NCBI RefSeq assembly: GCF_010093535.1
Contig: NW_022985164.1
Span: 2,211,479-2,275,478, forward strand
From: Lindgomyces ingoldianus
Taxonomy: Eukaryota > Ascomycota > Dothideomycetes > Pleosporales > Lindgomycetaceae
Reading direction: 5' to 3'
DNA: 64,000 nt
The notes below the pieces were generated by a model. The model was not told the DNA's origin and searched no databases. It worked only from the letters and a program-made list of their open reading frames with translations. Below are positions 11,506 through 24,179 of this stretch, in pieces (the first letter of the stretch is position 1; every line of letters begins with the position of its first letter). Position numbers and translations under genes: made by a program.

Positions 11506-12183
11506 GACGAATTGGAGAGGCAAAATGCTGAATTGCCAGCCGCAATGAGAGGGCTCCTGTAAAGGAGCGGAGAATCGGGGGGATTAAGTCCACGAGAAAT
11601 TTCGGAGACTTCAGAGGAGTCATCTTGAAGATTGTGACAGTAGTATGGCCTATTACAAACATTTATGCGCCAATCTACCGAGGTTGAGGATAACAAGTCC
11701 GCAATACAATCGCTAGCGGCGGAAAAGCGCAGCATATCCCCCACTTAACGTGGGACATTAGTAAGACGGATTTGACTAGTTAAGCCTGTTGTTAGTAAAA
11801 GAACCTCAACAGCACAGAAACTCCTGCCTTAAATTACTCCTGCTATGATCCACCTGAAGTGAGACGTTGCAGTAGCTGCGAGTTTTTAAATATCCATAAA
11901 GATCAAAACATTCCCTAAACTAGAGATAAGCTAAAGAAGAAGAAGGAGGTAGGAGACATTGTCGTTTAGGCTATCGTATCTGCTGGCTAGGTGGTCAAGG
12001 ATAGAACTAATTCATGGTGAAACCATGTTATCTGTAGGCCGGTGGGCTCTACAATGAGTTGTCTAATCAACCTTAAGCTTGGAGTCCTGCAATAATATAT
12101 AAAACACATCGCGCTTTAGAACTCTTAGTCTTTAGTACACAACTCGTGTTTTAACTTGTGCTTGTGTAAGGCTACAGTTATTA
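11506..12183. other. Promoter of the transporter gene and edge of the repeat island
   Basis: No gene seen. Composition is ordinary until about 11.75 kb and becomes AT-rich toward the transposon. Confidence 0.5.
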
Positions 12184-12704
12184 TCCTAGATCAACGCTCC
12201 CAATCGAACGTACTACTTTCAGTCCTTTTCGACTCAGTACGATCACGTGAGCAGTAGCAAACGTAGTATAGTCATATACAATTTGATTCGTCTCGCTAGG
12301 CATAAGTCCTGGCCGTAGTACGCCTCAAAAGCTTAATTTTTGTGAGGGATTTGCCTATTAGCTTTGTCATAGATAGGCAGGGAACTGTGGCACCACTAGA
12401 CGCGTTTTTTAATAAGTTAGTTGTTGATTAGGGGGAGATTACAAAGGGAGATTACCTAGTGCCCTAGGGGCAGCAGTTCTTACCTAAATTAACATACCTT
12501 AATCTTATCCTTATATTGCTATGTCCCTGCAAAGCTTCCTTTATAGATAAGTCTCTACTTAGAGCAGCTAAACCTAGAGCTCTTAATCTAGCCTTAATAA
12601 TAAGGTAACGCACTACGCTTAGTCTTATTAACTAGAAAAGGCGTAATTATTATTATCTAAGTCCTCCTGCAATAGCTCTCTAGCTCTAGCTCTTAACTTC
12701 TATG

Positions 12705-15700
12705 CAACGCTCTCAACTGTACGAATTACGTTTCATACTTTTCGTCTCAGTACTGTCACGTGAGCCGTAGCAAACGTAGTATAGTCCTTGTACGTTTTGT
12801 TTTGTCTTGTAAGTTATAGCTGTAGACTGTACTGCGTCTTAAAAGCTTAACTTTTAAGTAGGGATTACCTATTAGCTTAGACATTAATAGGTAGAGACCT
12901 ATAGCACTGTTAGACAAGTTTTTTAATAAGCTAGTTATTAATTAGGGGGTAAAATTACTTAATAACCTAAGTGCAGTGTTTTTTACCTAAATTAACACTA
13001 CTAAATCTTTTTATATCTTAATATTATATTAACTATGTGCAATTTTCTTAGTTAATAAGCTTCTACATAGAGCACTAGCTAGTTGTAGAGCTCTTAGAGC
13101 TCTTAGTTAACCTAGAGTAGTAACATAATTTATTACACTTATTTCTATTACCTAAAGAAGTTATAATTATTATTATTAAAGTTCTTATTTTATAATAGCT
13201 CTCTAGCTTTTATATATAATTCTTATATAAAAAAACACTTTAGAGATTTTTTTTTTAATCTAGAAGTTATGTTTTTAATAAAGTAAAATAATATATAGCT
13301 TACTAGTAAAAAGCTAAAGGTAAAGAAGCTAAGTTACTATGTAAAACACTTTTCTTAGCTCTAAGGTAATAAAAAGGTGTTAGCAGTGTAGAACTATAAA
13401 GCTAACTTACTATACACTAGAAAAAGCTTAAGGGTAAAGCTCTAGCTCTGCTAACTTTGCTATTATAGAGGTAATTACACTACTACTAAAATAGTTAACA
13501 GCTATAGCTATATTAGCTACTATCTTAAAAAAAAGCATAAAATTAATATTAGTAGTAATAAAAGTTTTTTACTTAATTTTTTTTATACTCTACTTAATTC
13601 TTAGGCAGCAATAGCTGCTATAGTAGTAGGCTTAGCCTAAGTTGCTTCTTATAATCCCTAGCAAGAGAGGTTGTTATAAAGGTTGTTAGTAGACTAGGTT
13701 ATACTTTATAATATATTATTTATAATAGCATTCTTAGCTAAACTTTAAGGCTTTTTTACCTAAAACTAACTAGATCTTCTTACTGCTATTCTAAGCTTAA
13801 ATATAATAATATTATTATATATAAAGTAAAGGTTAACGCGCTAGAAGAAGGAAATTTAAATAATATTAAAATTAGCTAAGTTAAAAGTAGTGTTAAGTGT
13901 TAATATATAGACTTTACTAAACTACCTTTTTTTTCTTAGAGTAGTAGCTTACTTTCTTAGTAAGTTTAGTAAAACTTTAAAAAGGCTATTTTAGCGTCTT
14001 AGCTTAGAAAACTAATAATAAATAATAACTAACTTTTACTTTATAAATGTTAATTATTAATAATAAAACTTACTTATTAGCTTTTACAACTTTTATAGTA
14101 ACTATATAGAGGCTAACTAAGCGTAGGCTATCTTTAAAATTATTTAGGATTATAAAATTATATTAAAATTTAGTTATTTTATTACTATAATATGTCTAAT
14201 AATAATAACTCTACTATTAACGCTTTAGCTAAATATCTTAGAGTTAACCTTAATAAAGAGCACTATATACACTATACAGGCTACATAATTTAATTAGTGC
14301 TAAAGGCAGTTATTTATAGTAAAGAATTATTATAATTTAAAGCTACTTTTATAAACACAGCTTCTTAAAATTAGTTTAAGCTTTATTATAAACATAAAGT
14401 TATTAGTAAGCTATATAACTTTGTTAATACTATTTTTTTATTATATAAACACTAGAAAGCTTTTATAGCTATATAATTATCTTTAGAGGAAGAGGACAAG
14501 CTCTAGAGCTTTAGCACACTTAATTTAATACAAGACAGTAGCGTCTGCTAGCATTCTATATATCTAATGCTTGTACAGTGCCTAAAGCTTAAGAATCTAA
14601 TTACTAAGTTTATCTAAAAGTAGCGCAGCATAGATAATAACACTAAAAACTCTAACATACCTAGCAACGCAGCTTTTTAAAAGATTATTAGTAAAAAAAA
14701 CTAAAAAAAAGTTAAATACTTTACTAAGTTTTTTAAAGTTTTTTATTAAATAATAAAATAGCTAGAGGGCAACAGTAAGCATAGTTCTCTATAAATGTCT
14801 ATTATTAATATGTAAGTGCTGTATAATAAGCTGTTATAAATAAAAAAAAAACTTTTCTTTAAGCTTAATAATAGTTACTTTAAAAATAGTGTTTTTTTTA
14901 GACTTAAAAAAATTAACATATATTTTTAAAAAATAGTTATTAATTTTTTTATCTTTTACTTAGTAATTACTACTATACTTAACTTATAACTTTGTATACT
15001 CTAGTTTAAGAACTACTAGCGTTATTACTAATTCTAGTACTAGAAGGCAGAGACTTTAATAAAAGTTGTTTTCTAGCATTATATTAATGCTAAAGAAGAT
15101 AAAGAAGTTAATATAGATTCTTTTTAGTAGAAGCTTCTAGTAACAAGCTTTTATAACTCTTATTACTAAAAAGCTTTTATAGTTAACACTTTTTTTCTTA
15201 CTAGAGCCTAGAGTTATAAGAAAGCTTAGAAAATAATAAAGTTATAGTAATACTTTAATGCTTATATAAAAAACTTTTAAGACACTAAGGTAAAAGATAG
15301 CTATTTTTTATAAGCTAGCCCTCTTACTTAGTAGCTTAAAGTAGGTTAAAAATAGTATCCTACACTATTTAAAATTGCTCTTAACTTCCTTGCTATACCC
15401 TTTACTAGCTGCAACTGCGAGAGAGCCTTTAGTAGAGGCTGGCGTATAGTTATAATTAATAGAGGTTCTCTTTCTAAGGCTACTATTAAGGCGCTTTAAT
15501 TGCAGAAGAATTAGCTATATTATTAAGTTATAAAAAGTAACTTAATTAAGCTTATAAACCTTATTTAGAAGTAGCTAGTTACTATACTATAAAACATTAA
15601 CAGCAGCAAGTAAGATAAAATGTTAAAAAGTATAAGAATTTTAGTGTGTTTTAGTTTAGCAGCAAAACAGACAGCTAAGTCGCCTAGGCTGTACAAACGT

Positions 15701-15771
15701 AGCAGGAAAGTAAGACGTTGACGTCCGTTGATTACTACGTTTCGTTTCGTTTCGTTCGGTTGAGAGCGTTG
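12705..15771 (+). mobile_element. hAT-family DNA transposon B (inner, nested in A)
   Basis: Starts CAACGCTCTCAACTGTACGA and ends in GGTTGAGAGCGTTG. The 8-bp target duplication CTTCTATG is perfect (12697-12704 and 15772-15779) and lies inside element A, 513 bp from its left end. Length 3067 bp, almost the same as A (3049 bp), and much of the sequence can be aligned by eye, including a subterminal CACGTGAGC(C/A)GTAGCAAACGTAGTATAG. B is the more AT-rich of the two. Confidence 0.92.
13300..15560 (+). pseudogene. hAT transposase remnant in element B
   Basis: Limits are approximate. The best-preserved part is the C-terminal hAT dimerisation region at about 15405-15530, where CERAFS followed by a Gly/Trp-Arg-x-Val and then NRGSLSKATIKAL can be read. 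Many CAA/CAG codons have become TAA/TAG, so no long frame survives. This is the standard look of a RIP-killed transposase. Confidence 0.7.
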
Positions 15772-15829
15772 CTTCTATGTAAAGAAGCACCCTAGTAATC
15801 TTGTCTTTAATTACAAAGTTGTATTTCCT

Positions 15830-18120
15830 ATTAAGTAGATAAATATTTAGCTAAATAAGAAGAAGCTAAGGCTAGAAAGCCTAGGGTATTGCGTAAAGCA
15901 CGTTTTACAGGTCTAAGGTAATAAGAAGCTGTTAGTAGTATAGAACCACAGAGCTGACTTGCTGTATACTGGAGGGGACATGATAGTAAAGCTGTGGCTC
16001 TGCTAATTCTGCCACAGCAGAGGCAATTACTCTGCTGCTAGAGTTGTCTTTAGCTATTACTATATTATTAGCTATCTCTCTAAGGAGCACTAAATTAACA
16101 TTAGTAGCAGTAGGACTCTCTTACCTAATTCTCTGCGCGCTCTATTAGATCCTTAGGCAGCAACAGCTGCTACAATAGTAGGCTTAGCGCAGGTAGTCTC
16201 TTACAATCTGTGGCAGGAGGAGTTGTTGCAGGGAGCGTTGGTAGACTAGGTAATACTTTATAATATATTATTTGCAGTGGCATCCTTAGCTAAGCTCTAA
16301 GGGCTCCTTACCTAGAATTAACTAGATCTTCTTAACACCCTCCTTATATTAGAAACAACTGTATTAACACATATAAACTAGTGTTTAACACGCAGGAAAG
16401 AGAAGATTTAAATAATATTAAGGTTAGCTAAGTTAAAAGTAGTGTTAAGTGTTAATATATAGACTTCTCTAAACTACCTTTTCTTTTTTAGAGTTATAGC
16501 TTATTTTTTTAGTATGTATAGTAGAACTTTAGAGGCGCTATTTTAGTTTAGCGCCTTAGCAGTAAATTAACACAACTAACTTCTACCTTATAGATGCTAA
16601 TTACTGCTAATAAGACTTACTTATTAGCTTCTATAATTTTTTTAGGGATTATATAGGGGCTAACTAAGCGCAGGCTATCTCTATAATTATACATAAATAC
16701 AAAATTGCGTTAAAATTTAGCTGCTTTGTTGCTAACAACGTGTCTAACAACAATAAATCTACACTTACTAGTTTAAGTAAACATCTTAGTGTTAAGCTTA
16801 ATAGAGAGCACTGTATACGCTATACAGGCTATATAATACAGTTAGTGCTAAAGGCAGTTATCTATAGTAAAGGATTATTGCAGTTTAAAGCTGCTCTTGT
16901 AAAGGTAGCTCCCTAGGATTAATTTAAGCTCTATTATAAGCATAGGGTTGTTAGCAAGCTCTACAACTTTGTTAACACTGTCCTTTTATTACACAAACGC
17001 CAGGAGGCCTTTATAACTATCTAAACAACTCTAGGGGATAAGGACCTGCTCTAGAACTTTAGCACGCTTAATTTAATACAAGATAAAGGCGTTTACTAGC
17101 ATTCTATTTATCTTATGCTTGTGCGCTGCTTTAAGCTTAAGGATCCTATTACTAAGTTTATCTAGAGATAGCGTGGCACAGATAATAACTTTAAGAACTC
17201 TAACATACCTAGCAACACAGCTCTTTAAAAGATTATTAGTAAAAAAAATTAAAAGGAGGTTAAGTGTCTTACTAACTTTCTTAAGGTCTTTTATTAGATA
17301 ATAAAACGCCTTAAGGGTAATAGTAAGCATAGTTCTCTATAGATGTCTATTATTAACATGTAAGTATTATATACTAAGTTATTATAGATAAAGGAGAAAC
17401 TTTTTTTTAAGCTTAATAACTTATACTTTAAAAACAGCGTCTCTTTTAGCCTTAAAAAAATTAATACATATTTCTAAAAAATTGTTCTTAATCTGCCTGT
17501 CTTATATTTTATAATTACTACTATTCTTAACCTACAACTTTGTGTACTCTAGTTTAAAAATTATTAGCGTTATTATTAATCCTAGTATAGAAAAGTAGAG
17601 AGCTTAATAAGGACTATTTTCTAGCGTTATGTAAATACTAAGGAAAAGAAAGAAGTTAATATAGATCTCTCTTAGCAGAAGCTTCTAGCAAACACTTAGG
17701 ATTCTTAATATTAAAAGGCACTTATAGTTAACACCTCTCTTTTTACTAGGGCCTAGAGTTTTAAGAAAGCTTGTAAAACAACAGAGCTCTAGCAGTACTT
17801 TAACGCGCATGTGGAAGACTTATAAGAAGCTAAGGGCAAGGAGAGCTATCTCTTGTAAGCTAGTCCTCTTACTTAGTAGCTTAAAATTAGTTAGAAACAA
17901 TATCCCACGCTGTTTAAAATTGCTATTAATTTCCTTAGTATCCTAAGTACAAGCTGCGACTGCGAGAGAGCCTTTAGTGGAGGCAGACGTACAGTTACAA
18001 TTAATAGAGGTTCTCTCTCTAGGGCTACTATTAAAGCGCTTTAACTGCAGAAGAACTAGCTCTCTTGTCAGGTAGTCTAATTAGACCTAATTAAGCTAGC
18101 AAACCTTATCTAAAAGCAGC
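15830..18120 (+). pseudogene. hAT transposase remnant in element A
   Basis: Limits are approximate. The hAT dimerisation region at about 17950-18065 is clearer than in B: CDCERAFSGGRRTVTINRGS then a conserved LSRATIKAL block, interrupted by TAA and TAG where glutamine is expected. The part upstream is AT-rich and broken in all frames. The N-terminal exon region is separated from it by element B. Confidence 0.72.
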
Positions 18121-18323
18121 TAATTATAATATTGTAAAAAGTTACAATTATAAGTAAGTTAAAACAGCAAAAAGTATAAGAATTTTAGTACATTTTAACT
18201 TAGCAGCGTACTAGGGACTCCCTTCTCTCCAGCTGTACAAACGTACTAACAAACTGAGAAGGAGCAACTGGAAAAGTGCTACGATTCGACTCACTACGTT
18301 CGATTGGGAGCGTTGTCCTAGAT

Positions 18324-18744
18324 ATTGCTTTAAACGTCTCTCTAGTTTAATCTAACTATACACTTGTCTATACTTAGTAAAGAATTACTTATCTACTTTA
18401 TCTACTAGCTTAGTGTTATTAGTATTATTTTTTAATATGTTATCTAAGGCTTTAGCTAGATGTATAAAGTTTATTCTTAGAAATTAATTAGATTAGCAAA
18501 TTTAAATCTATGTGTTATAATATAGTAATTAGCTTTGAAAAAGCATTATGTTAAAAACTCTAACCGCTTGTGTAAACTTTATAGTCTAAGACCTTTAGTA
18601 GGTCTAAGCTAGTGCAGCTAGAGAGCTTATGTTAGTTCTCTAGAAAGATGTCTAACAGGCGGCACAAAAGTAGAGAAATACTAAGATAGTATTAGATAGT
18701 TAATCTAGCAAAGTATAAAAAGATAACTAATGCATTAAGCTTGT
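18324..18744. other. AT-rich repeat remnant
   Basis: Very AT-rich, with stops in all frames. Probably old retroelement sequence into which the 443-bp LTR element later inserted, since similar AT-rich sequence resumes after it. Family not identified. Confidence 0.5.
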
Positions 18745-19187
18745 TGTAACGGACAGGCAAGACAACAGGTCCGAATGCGGTGTGAATCCACCCAGAGGCA
18801 TATGAGAGTGCGTGGGGACTCGGAAACCTGGGAATTCCATTAACACCTCTAGGCCTTGTACAAAAGATATCAGAAAACTACTGTAAGGACGGAGCTCTGT
18901 ACCACTACGCCAATACAACCAAAAAGGTGCGAATAATCAACCAACAGTTGATTATTGCGTACAGAATAGTATATATACCCGTCGCACGTAAGCACCATCT
19001 CGGCCTTACACGTAAGCGCCATCCCGGCCTTACAACTACTGAGCTAGCTAAGGGGAGAGATGCAGCTAAATACTTGGAGATAGGGGTAGCGCAGGGGGCG
19101 GGGCAGGGTCGGGGCAGATACGAGGAACCTTTGGATATAAGGTTCGGGAGGTAACTTAGAATGGAACGATTCAAGCGAATCGTTACA
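18745..19187. mobile_element. Solo LTR, 443 bp
   Basis: Begins TGTAACGG and ends CGTTACA, so it has the TG...CA ends of an LTR with a 7-bp inverted terminus. A 5-bp target duplication CTTGT flanks it exactly (18740-18744 and 19188-19192). There is no internal region, so this is what remains after recombination between two LTRs. Its G+C content is clearly higher than the surrounding AT-rich DNA, so it is young or was too short for RIP. An imperfect repeat of about 26 bp (CGTAAGC[A/G]CCATC[T/C]CGGCCTTACA) occurs twice near 18985-19035. Confidence 0.88.
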
Positions 19188-20144
19188 CTTGTAGTTAAGA
19201 GACTAAATAAGGTTAAACATAGAAGTTCTATAGAAGAACTTTGATCTACTATGTATATTCTTACTAATTACTTTAATAGTTGTAATTATTATAAGTAATA
19301 GTTGTTAGCGTTGGAAGCAATAGTTCTAGGCGTAACTATTACATTAAGTGCTTGCTAGCTTCGCAGCACTACGCTGTGTTCATACTAGTCTATTAGCTAG
19401 TTACTATTTCTATAAGCTTCTATAAGGCGTTCTAAATAGATTCTTTTTTTTAGATTATAACATATTGCTAAAGCTAACGCTATAGAAGAAGAATATACCA
19501 ACCTAGGTTACAAAGTTACTAAGATACTAAGTTAGAGAACAACTCCTAGTGGATTTCCGGCTTATTCCTCCTGTTCTTAATATGCTACCTTGTGTAAAGA
19601 AGGGTGCGGCCTTCCTAACGTAGCAATTGAAAATAAGATTGTTACAGATGGCGAATGATAGGTGAACTAATTTCAGGGCAGTTAGTTATTAATCGCAGGT
19701 GAAGTCACTTTTGGCTCACTTTTGGCAACACTTCGGCCGCAACAGATCTAGAATTGCAATACAAGATTATGTTTCGTTTAATTCCTTGCCAAGTTCCACC
19801 TAGCAATATTTAGCGATGACCTAGTTAAGTGGCATGGAAGGGGGCGCCGCCAAGATTCAATAAACGACTGGGCATATCTAAACCGACATTGTCTTGTGGA
19901 GCGATACCACAAAGTATACTGGGTATAGTTTAGTGGCTTGGTGTTACCCTTGGTAGGGATCATATTTTCGTTTATGTTATTTGGCATTACCCCACTGTGG
20001 CTGAGTCCTTTGGCATCTAAACCGCGCAACGAAATCTCTCTCCATTTGACTTCACTCGATCCACTCCATCCTGGCCGGAGATCATTAGGGATCTTCAGAC
20101 GCAGGACACTGACTTCGAAGTTCGAAACGTACAGAAACGAGGGG
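19188..20144. other. AT-rich remnant grading into the promoter of the DUF6536 gene
   Basis: To about 19.6 kb this is repeat-like and AT-rich; after that composition returns to normal. An open frame runs from 19938 into the next gene, with an in-frame ATG at 19974, so an N-terminal extension of the next protein cannot be excluded. Confidence 0.45.
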
Positions 20145-22322
20145 ATGGGAACCAACTCGCAACAAGAAAAGTGGAAACAAAGCTTACATCTTTTTGCATC
20201 TGCGGCTTGCCTTGTTCTTCTCATCAATATTAGTTTCCTGGCTTGGGCGGCTTCAAAGGGAGGAATCCGTGGTGGGAAGGGGGTCCTCTATGATTCCTCC
20301 TGCCCTCAGGTCAGACGAGCGAACATCGGGATTCATCTCCTTATCAACATTTTAAGCACCATCTTACTCGGAGCAAGCAATTACTGCATGCAATGTCTTG
20401 CCGCGCCATCTAGGTCAGAAATTGAAACGGCCCATAAAAATGGGGGTTACCTTGACATAGGCATCCCCAGCCTTCACAATATAGGGTCTGCATATCTAGA
20501 CTCTAGAAAGAAGGCTCTCTGGTGGATCTTGGGGCTATCTTCTCTTCCTCTGCATTTATGGTGAGCCTGCACAAGTGATCTTTATATGATGTGTTCGCTG
20601 ATGATATAAAGCTACAACTCCGCCGTGTTCTCTTCGACATCGGCTCAAACATATGGAGTCTTTCAAATCGGCCCAAAAGTCATGGGGGCTCTCAACGGCA
20701 ACACATATAACATCTCTGACCAAACCGTTGGTGGCGATGCCAAACGCGAAATTTTCTCACTCTACCTCTCAGCAACTCAAAAGAGTACCCTGGAGCAGTT
20801 GGATAATAAAGCCTGCATCAACGCTTATAGCCGAATTTTTCAATCCACTAAAGGGAACGTTTACCTTGTCCCAGTAAATAATACTCCCGACGTACGCGAT
20901 CTTACATATGAATATCCCACGACTGAACGATCTACCGGTTGCGGTAGCCAAGTAGGAAACGAATGGATCGTGAACCAGTTCCTCGCGGGCGGCTGTCGGA
21001 ATCAGAATGCCCACATCTACCTCCCACTTCTGCAGGCGAATGCATCGGATTGGAGACCGTTAGGTGCTCGAATCGACCACTGCCTTAGCGAGCCGGCGAA
21101 AGAGCACTGCAAGCTGCAGTTTAGCGCTCATTTAATCATTATTGTTATCGTCTTCAATATTCTCAAAACGGCTGTGATACTTTTGACCGCCTTTTGGTTG
21201 AAGCAGACACCCCTCCTTACGGTTGGTGATGCGGTTTCCTCTTTCCTTCAGCAACCAGACCTTTCAACGGCGGACATGTGTCTTGTTTCACAGAAGGAAG
21301 TCTGGGGCTCACGCGCGGATTGGAGAGCGCAGAAGTTGTGGAGGCAATATACTGGTGTTGGGAGCCGCTGGTTCTCTGCGGTGAAGCGGGGGAAGTTGAT
21401 CACTTGCATCATTGCGTGAGATATCGATTCCAGGCTATGCCCACATTAATATTAACTGGAAGACAGGCTGTTTATCGGTATCATGGTAATGACGGCACTT
21501 CTAGCATGGGGATATTCAGCAATCCCAGGAACAAAGGACTTCAAAAGTGTTTTAAGCAGTGGCTTAGGAACCTTAGACTCCAGGACGATCATCCAGAGTG
21601 GAACTACCTCTACAGGGACACGCGGTATTTTCCAAAACGTTTTCCTCGCCAACGCACCTCAAGTTATCATCTCGATCATCTACTTCTCATACAACGCTGT
21701 CATTACCTCGATGCTCTTAGCCTACGAATGGGACGGATACTCAAAAACCCGCAAAGGCCTCCGAGTATCAACGAAGCAGCAAGGAGCCCAACGTAGTACC
21801 TACTTTCTACAGCTGCCATACCGCTACGCTGTTCCGTTGATGGTCTTCTCCACCGTCATCCACTGGCTAGCTTCGCAAAGCATCTTCGTTGTCAGTGTCG
21901 AGCTTTACAACATGTTTGGCGAGCACAGAGAAAGATGTTTCCATTTCCCAGAACGTCCGCTTAGTTCTGACCTTGGCAAGAGATACTGTGGAGAAGATTT
22001 CGTTAGCTGCGCATACTCTCCCGCCGCAATTCTGTTAACAATTTCTTTTGCGTTTGTGCTTGTCGTGTTTCTCGTGCTTGTCGGTCTTAAGAAATTGGGG
22101 CCGATGCCGGTGGTGGGTTCTTCCAGTGTAGCTCTCGCGGCGTCGTGTCATGCGAAGCCAGGAGAGAATGAGCCGTGGTTGAAGACTCTCCAGTGGGGCG
22201 CATTTGAGGAGTCATCGCGAGATGAAAATGGGGTTTTAGTTGGACATTGTGGGCTTTCAAGTTTAGAGGTTGAGGTGCCGAGTGTGGGGGTGTTGTATGG
22301 AACACGTAGGCATTTACGATGA
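20145..22322 (+). CDS. DUF6536-type fungal multi-pass membrane protein, 3 exons, 691 aa
   Basis: Join: 20145..20560, 20612..21415, 21467..22322; both introns are 51 nt. Junctions read LPLHLCYNSAVF and CIIALFIGIMVM, both in frame. The family is widespread in filamentous fungi and has no established function. Seen here: a first membrane segment near residues 15-35, the typical LLINILSTILLGASNYCMQCL segment, then a long cysteine-containing extracytoplasmic stretch (residues about 145-300), and at least four further membrane helices in exons 2 and 3, ending in a cytosolic tail. The start is set at ATG 20145 because it leaves a short hydrophilic lead before the first helix; ATG 19974 would add 57 residues. 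It lies right beside the RIP-affected island but is itself intact. Confidence 0.85.
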
Positions 22323-23269
22323 TGATTTTAGCGAGTGGGTTTGGTAGAGATTGATATTTCCGCTTCCTTCTAGCTTCTTCTGCAGCCTAGTAGTCCGGCT
22401 CTGTTCTACGTTAGATATAGTGTTTACACGATTTAAAGCACATACTAACCTTAGCTACATACCCAGACAGTGCGTAGTTGACGTTGTTCCTCATATGTCA
22501 AGTTAACATCCAACAGTGCATAGGGAGGTTTTAGAGTACCAGGACGTTTCAAATGCTTAGTATCTAGTTTTTTCTAGACCTAGCAAGGAAAATTATAGCT
22601 GAACGTTTCTTAGTATTTGAACGTAAGCTTCAATGATAACGTGCAATCGGCCCTCTGATATATGTATCTCCCATTTCCTCAATACGACTTCCAGAAAGCA
22701 CAAGGATTTGTTTATTCCATTTTTTTTTTTACCACCGACCGAATCACGTTGCCAACAGGATCGGGTGCGATGGGGGAGGCGGATAGCTCACGTAAATAAG
22801 GGCGTTTGTGTTGTCGCAGCGCATGCGTTGGAGATGGCCTGTAAACCTCAACATCTTAGAAGTCCGCAAGCGTGTGAGTGATTCATTAACGCTAATATCG
22901 CTGGGAGAGTAGGCCCGAACGTATTCTAGTATTATACTAATTTCTGCGAGAGTGATAGCTGCGATGTGTCTCATCTCAAGTGCCTGGTAGAATTCTACCT
23001 CATTCCTTTTGTTTTAAATATTCCGTCTTCCATTCAGGAAAGCACGACCTGTTCGGCACAATTATGAAGGATAAGATACAGCACAGAAGCCAAATGCCTA
23101 ACGTTGTCAGGTACTTGCGGATGACGAAATTCGGGCCTCTTGCTTAGAAGTCTTGAACGACTCCGCCAGCTCCCCTAGGCCTTGCCCGTTGCTAATAAGG
23201 GAGTCCTGTGTAGTTACGACACCATGGTTAGCTTATTGGCCTCCTGGGGGAAGAGACAACCAAAATGGA
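22323..23269. other. Intergenic between convergent genes, no gene seen
   Basis: Only short random frames. Partly AT-rich around 22.4-22.7 kb. Confidence 0.5.
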
Positions 23270-24179
23270 TCAAGGAAAAGGCAATCGTACAACGACAAAT
23301 TTTGGGAGGTATCTAGAACAGAATCCTACTGTAGAACTCATAGGTCCCCGGTAAAATTGGCCGCTCTTTCTTGAGAGAACGTCGCTCACTATCTGCTTGG
23401 CAAAGACCTCAGGGCTTATGCCTTTCGGTACAGCCTCACCTGAAGCACACTTGGCGATCGTGTCCTTGATGGCGTGGTAGCGAGAGGTTTGGGGCAGGAA
23501 AAAGGCAGGTTCGTTGGCCCAGAACGGGGTGGTGATGACGCCGACCATGACGGTTTGGACATGTACCCCAAGCGGAGCGACTTCCAGACGGAGAGTCTCG
23601 CTTAACACCGTGACGGCCGCTTTGGAAGCAGCGTAAATGCCTGAGACATATTAGCATATTTGCGTAGACCTTCGGCTCCCCCATTGAACAGTAGAGAAAG
23701 TAAAAGAGGGGAGGCATGTGTTTACCAATCCAGGGTGTGTTCACCTCCCCACCAACAGAGCTGATGTTGACCACCGTACCGCGCGCCTGTATCAGCAGAT
23801 CCATAAAAGCCTTGGTCACAGCCAGCAAACCCCACATATTCGTTTCAAAGAGGCGCTTCCCTTCCTCAAGGTCTGAATCCAGAAGCGGCATCGTGTACCC
23901 AGTGCCTGCATTATTCACCAAGATGTCTAACCCTTTCCCTTCCGTGATTTCTTCCACCACTTTCACAGCGGCAGCGATCGAGGTCGCCGCCGTCACGTCC
24001 AGCTCTAGCACTGTCACATTTGAACGTGAGGAGAGTTCTAGCGAAAGCTTGCTTGTATTGCGCAGTGTTGCGAAGACATGGTGACCCCGCGATGCGAGCG
24101 ACTGAGCAAGGGTAGATCCGATCCCGCCTGCGCTGCATCCTGTGATGAGGATACGTAAAGGTTTGGAAGTGGCGGCCAT
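23270..24179 (-). CDS. Short-chain reductase, AYR1-like, 2 exons, 274 aa
   Basis: Join is complement(23270..23640, 23726..24179), with an 85-nt intron (GTAAAC...CTCAG). The splice rebuilds TPWIGIYAASKAAVTVLSE, which contains the catalytic Tyr and Lys. Other SDR elements are present in order: cofactor loop TGCSAGGIGSTLA (residues about 13-25), NNAG (about 90) and the Ser of NISSVGGE. The sequence resembles NADPH-dependent 1-acyldihydroxyacetone-phosphate reductases (yeast Ayr1), which act at lipid droplets and the ER in phosphatidic-acid synthesis; fungal genomes carry many such paralogues, so the exact substrate is uncertain. Length fits the family. Confidence 0.87.

Larger units (their letters stand above)
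12192..18315 (+). mobile_element. hAT-family DNA transposon A (outer), split by element B
   Basis: Termini are inverted repeats: CAACGCTCCCAATCGAACGT at 12192 and its complement ending in GGGAGCGTTG at 18315. A perfect 8-bp target duplication TCCTAGAT lies on both sides (12184-12191 and 18316-18323), the length expected for hAT elements. Without inserted element B and its duplicated target, A is 3049 bp (12192..12704 plus 15780..18315). It is moderately RIP-mutated and its transposase is broken. Confidence 0.92.

Noticed and set aside
18727..19174. ORFs of 63-89 codons within the solo LTR
   Set aside because: They lie inside the LTR with clean boundaries and target duplication, so they are chance frames in non-coding repeat sequence.
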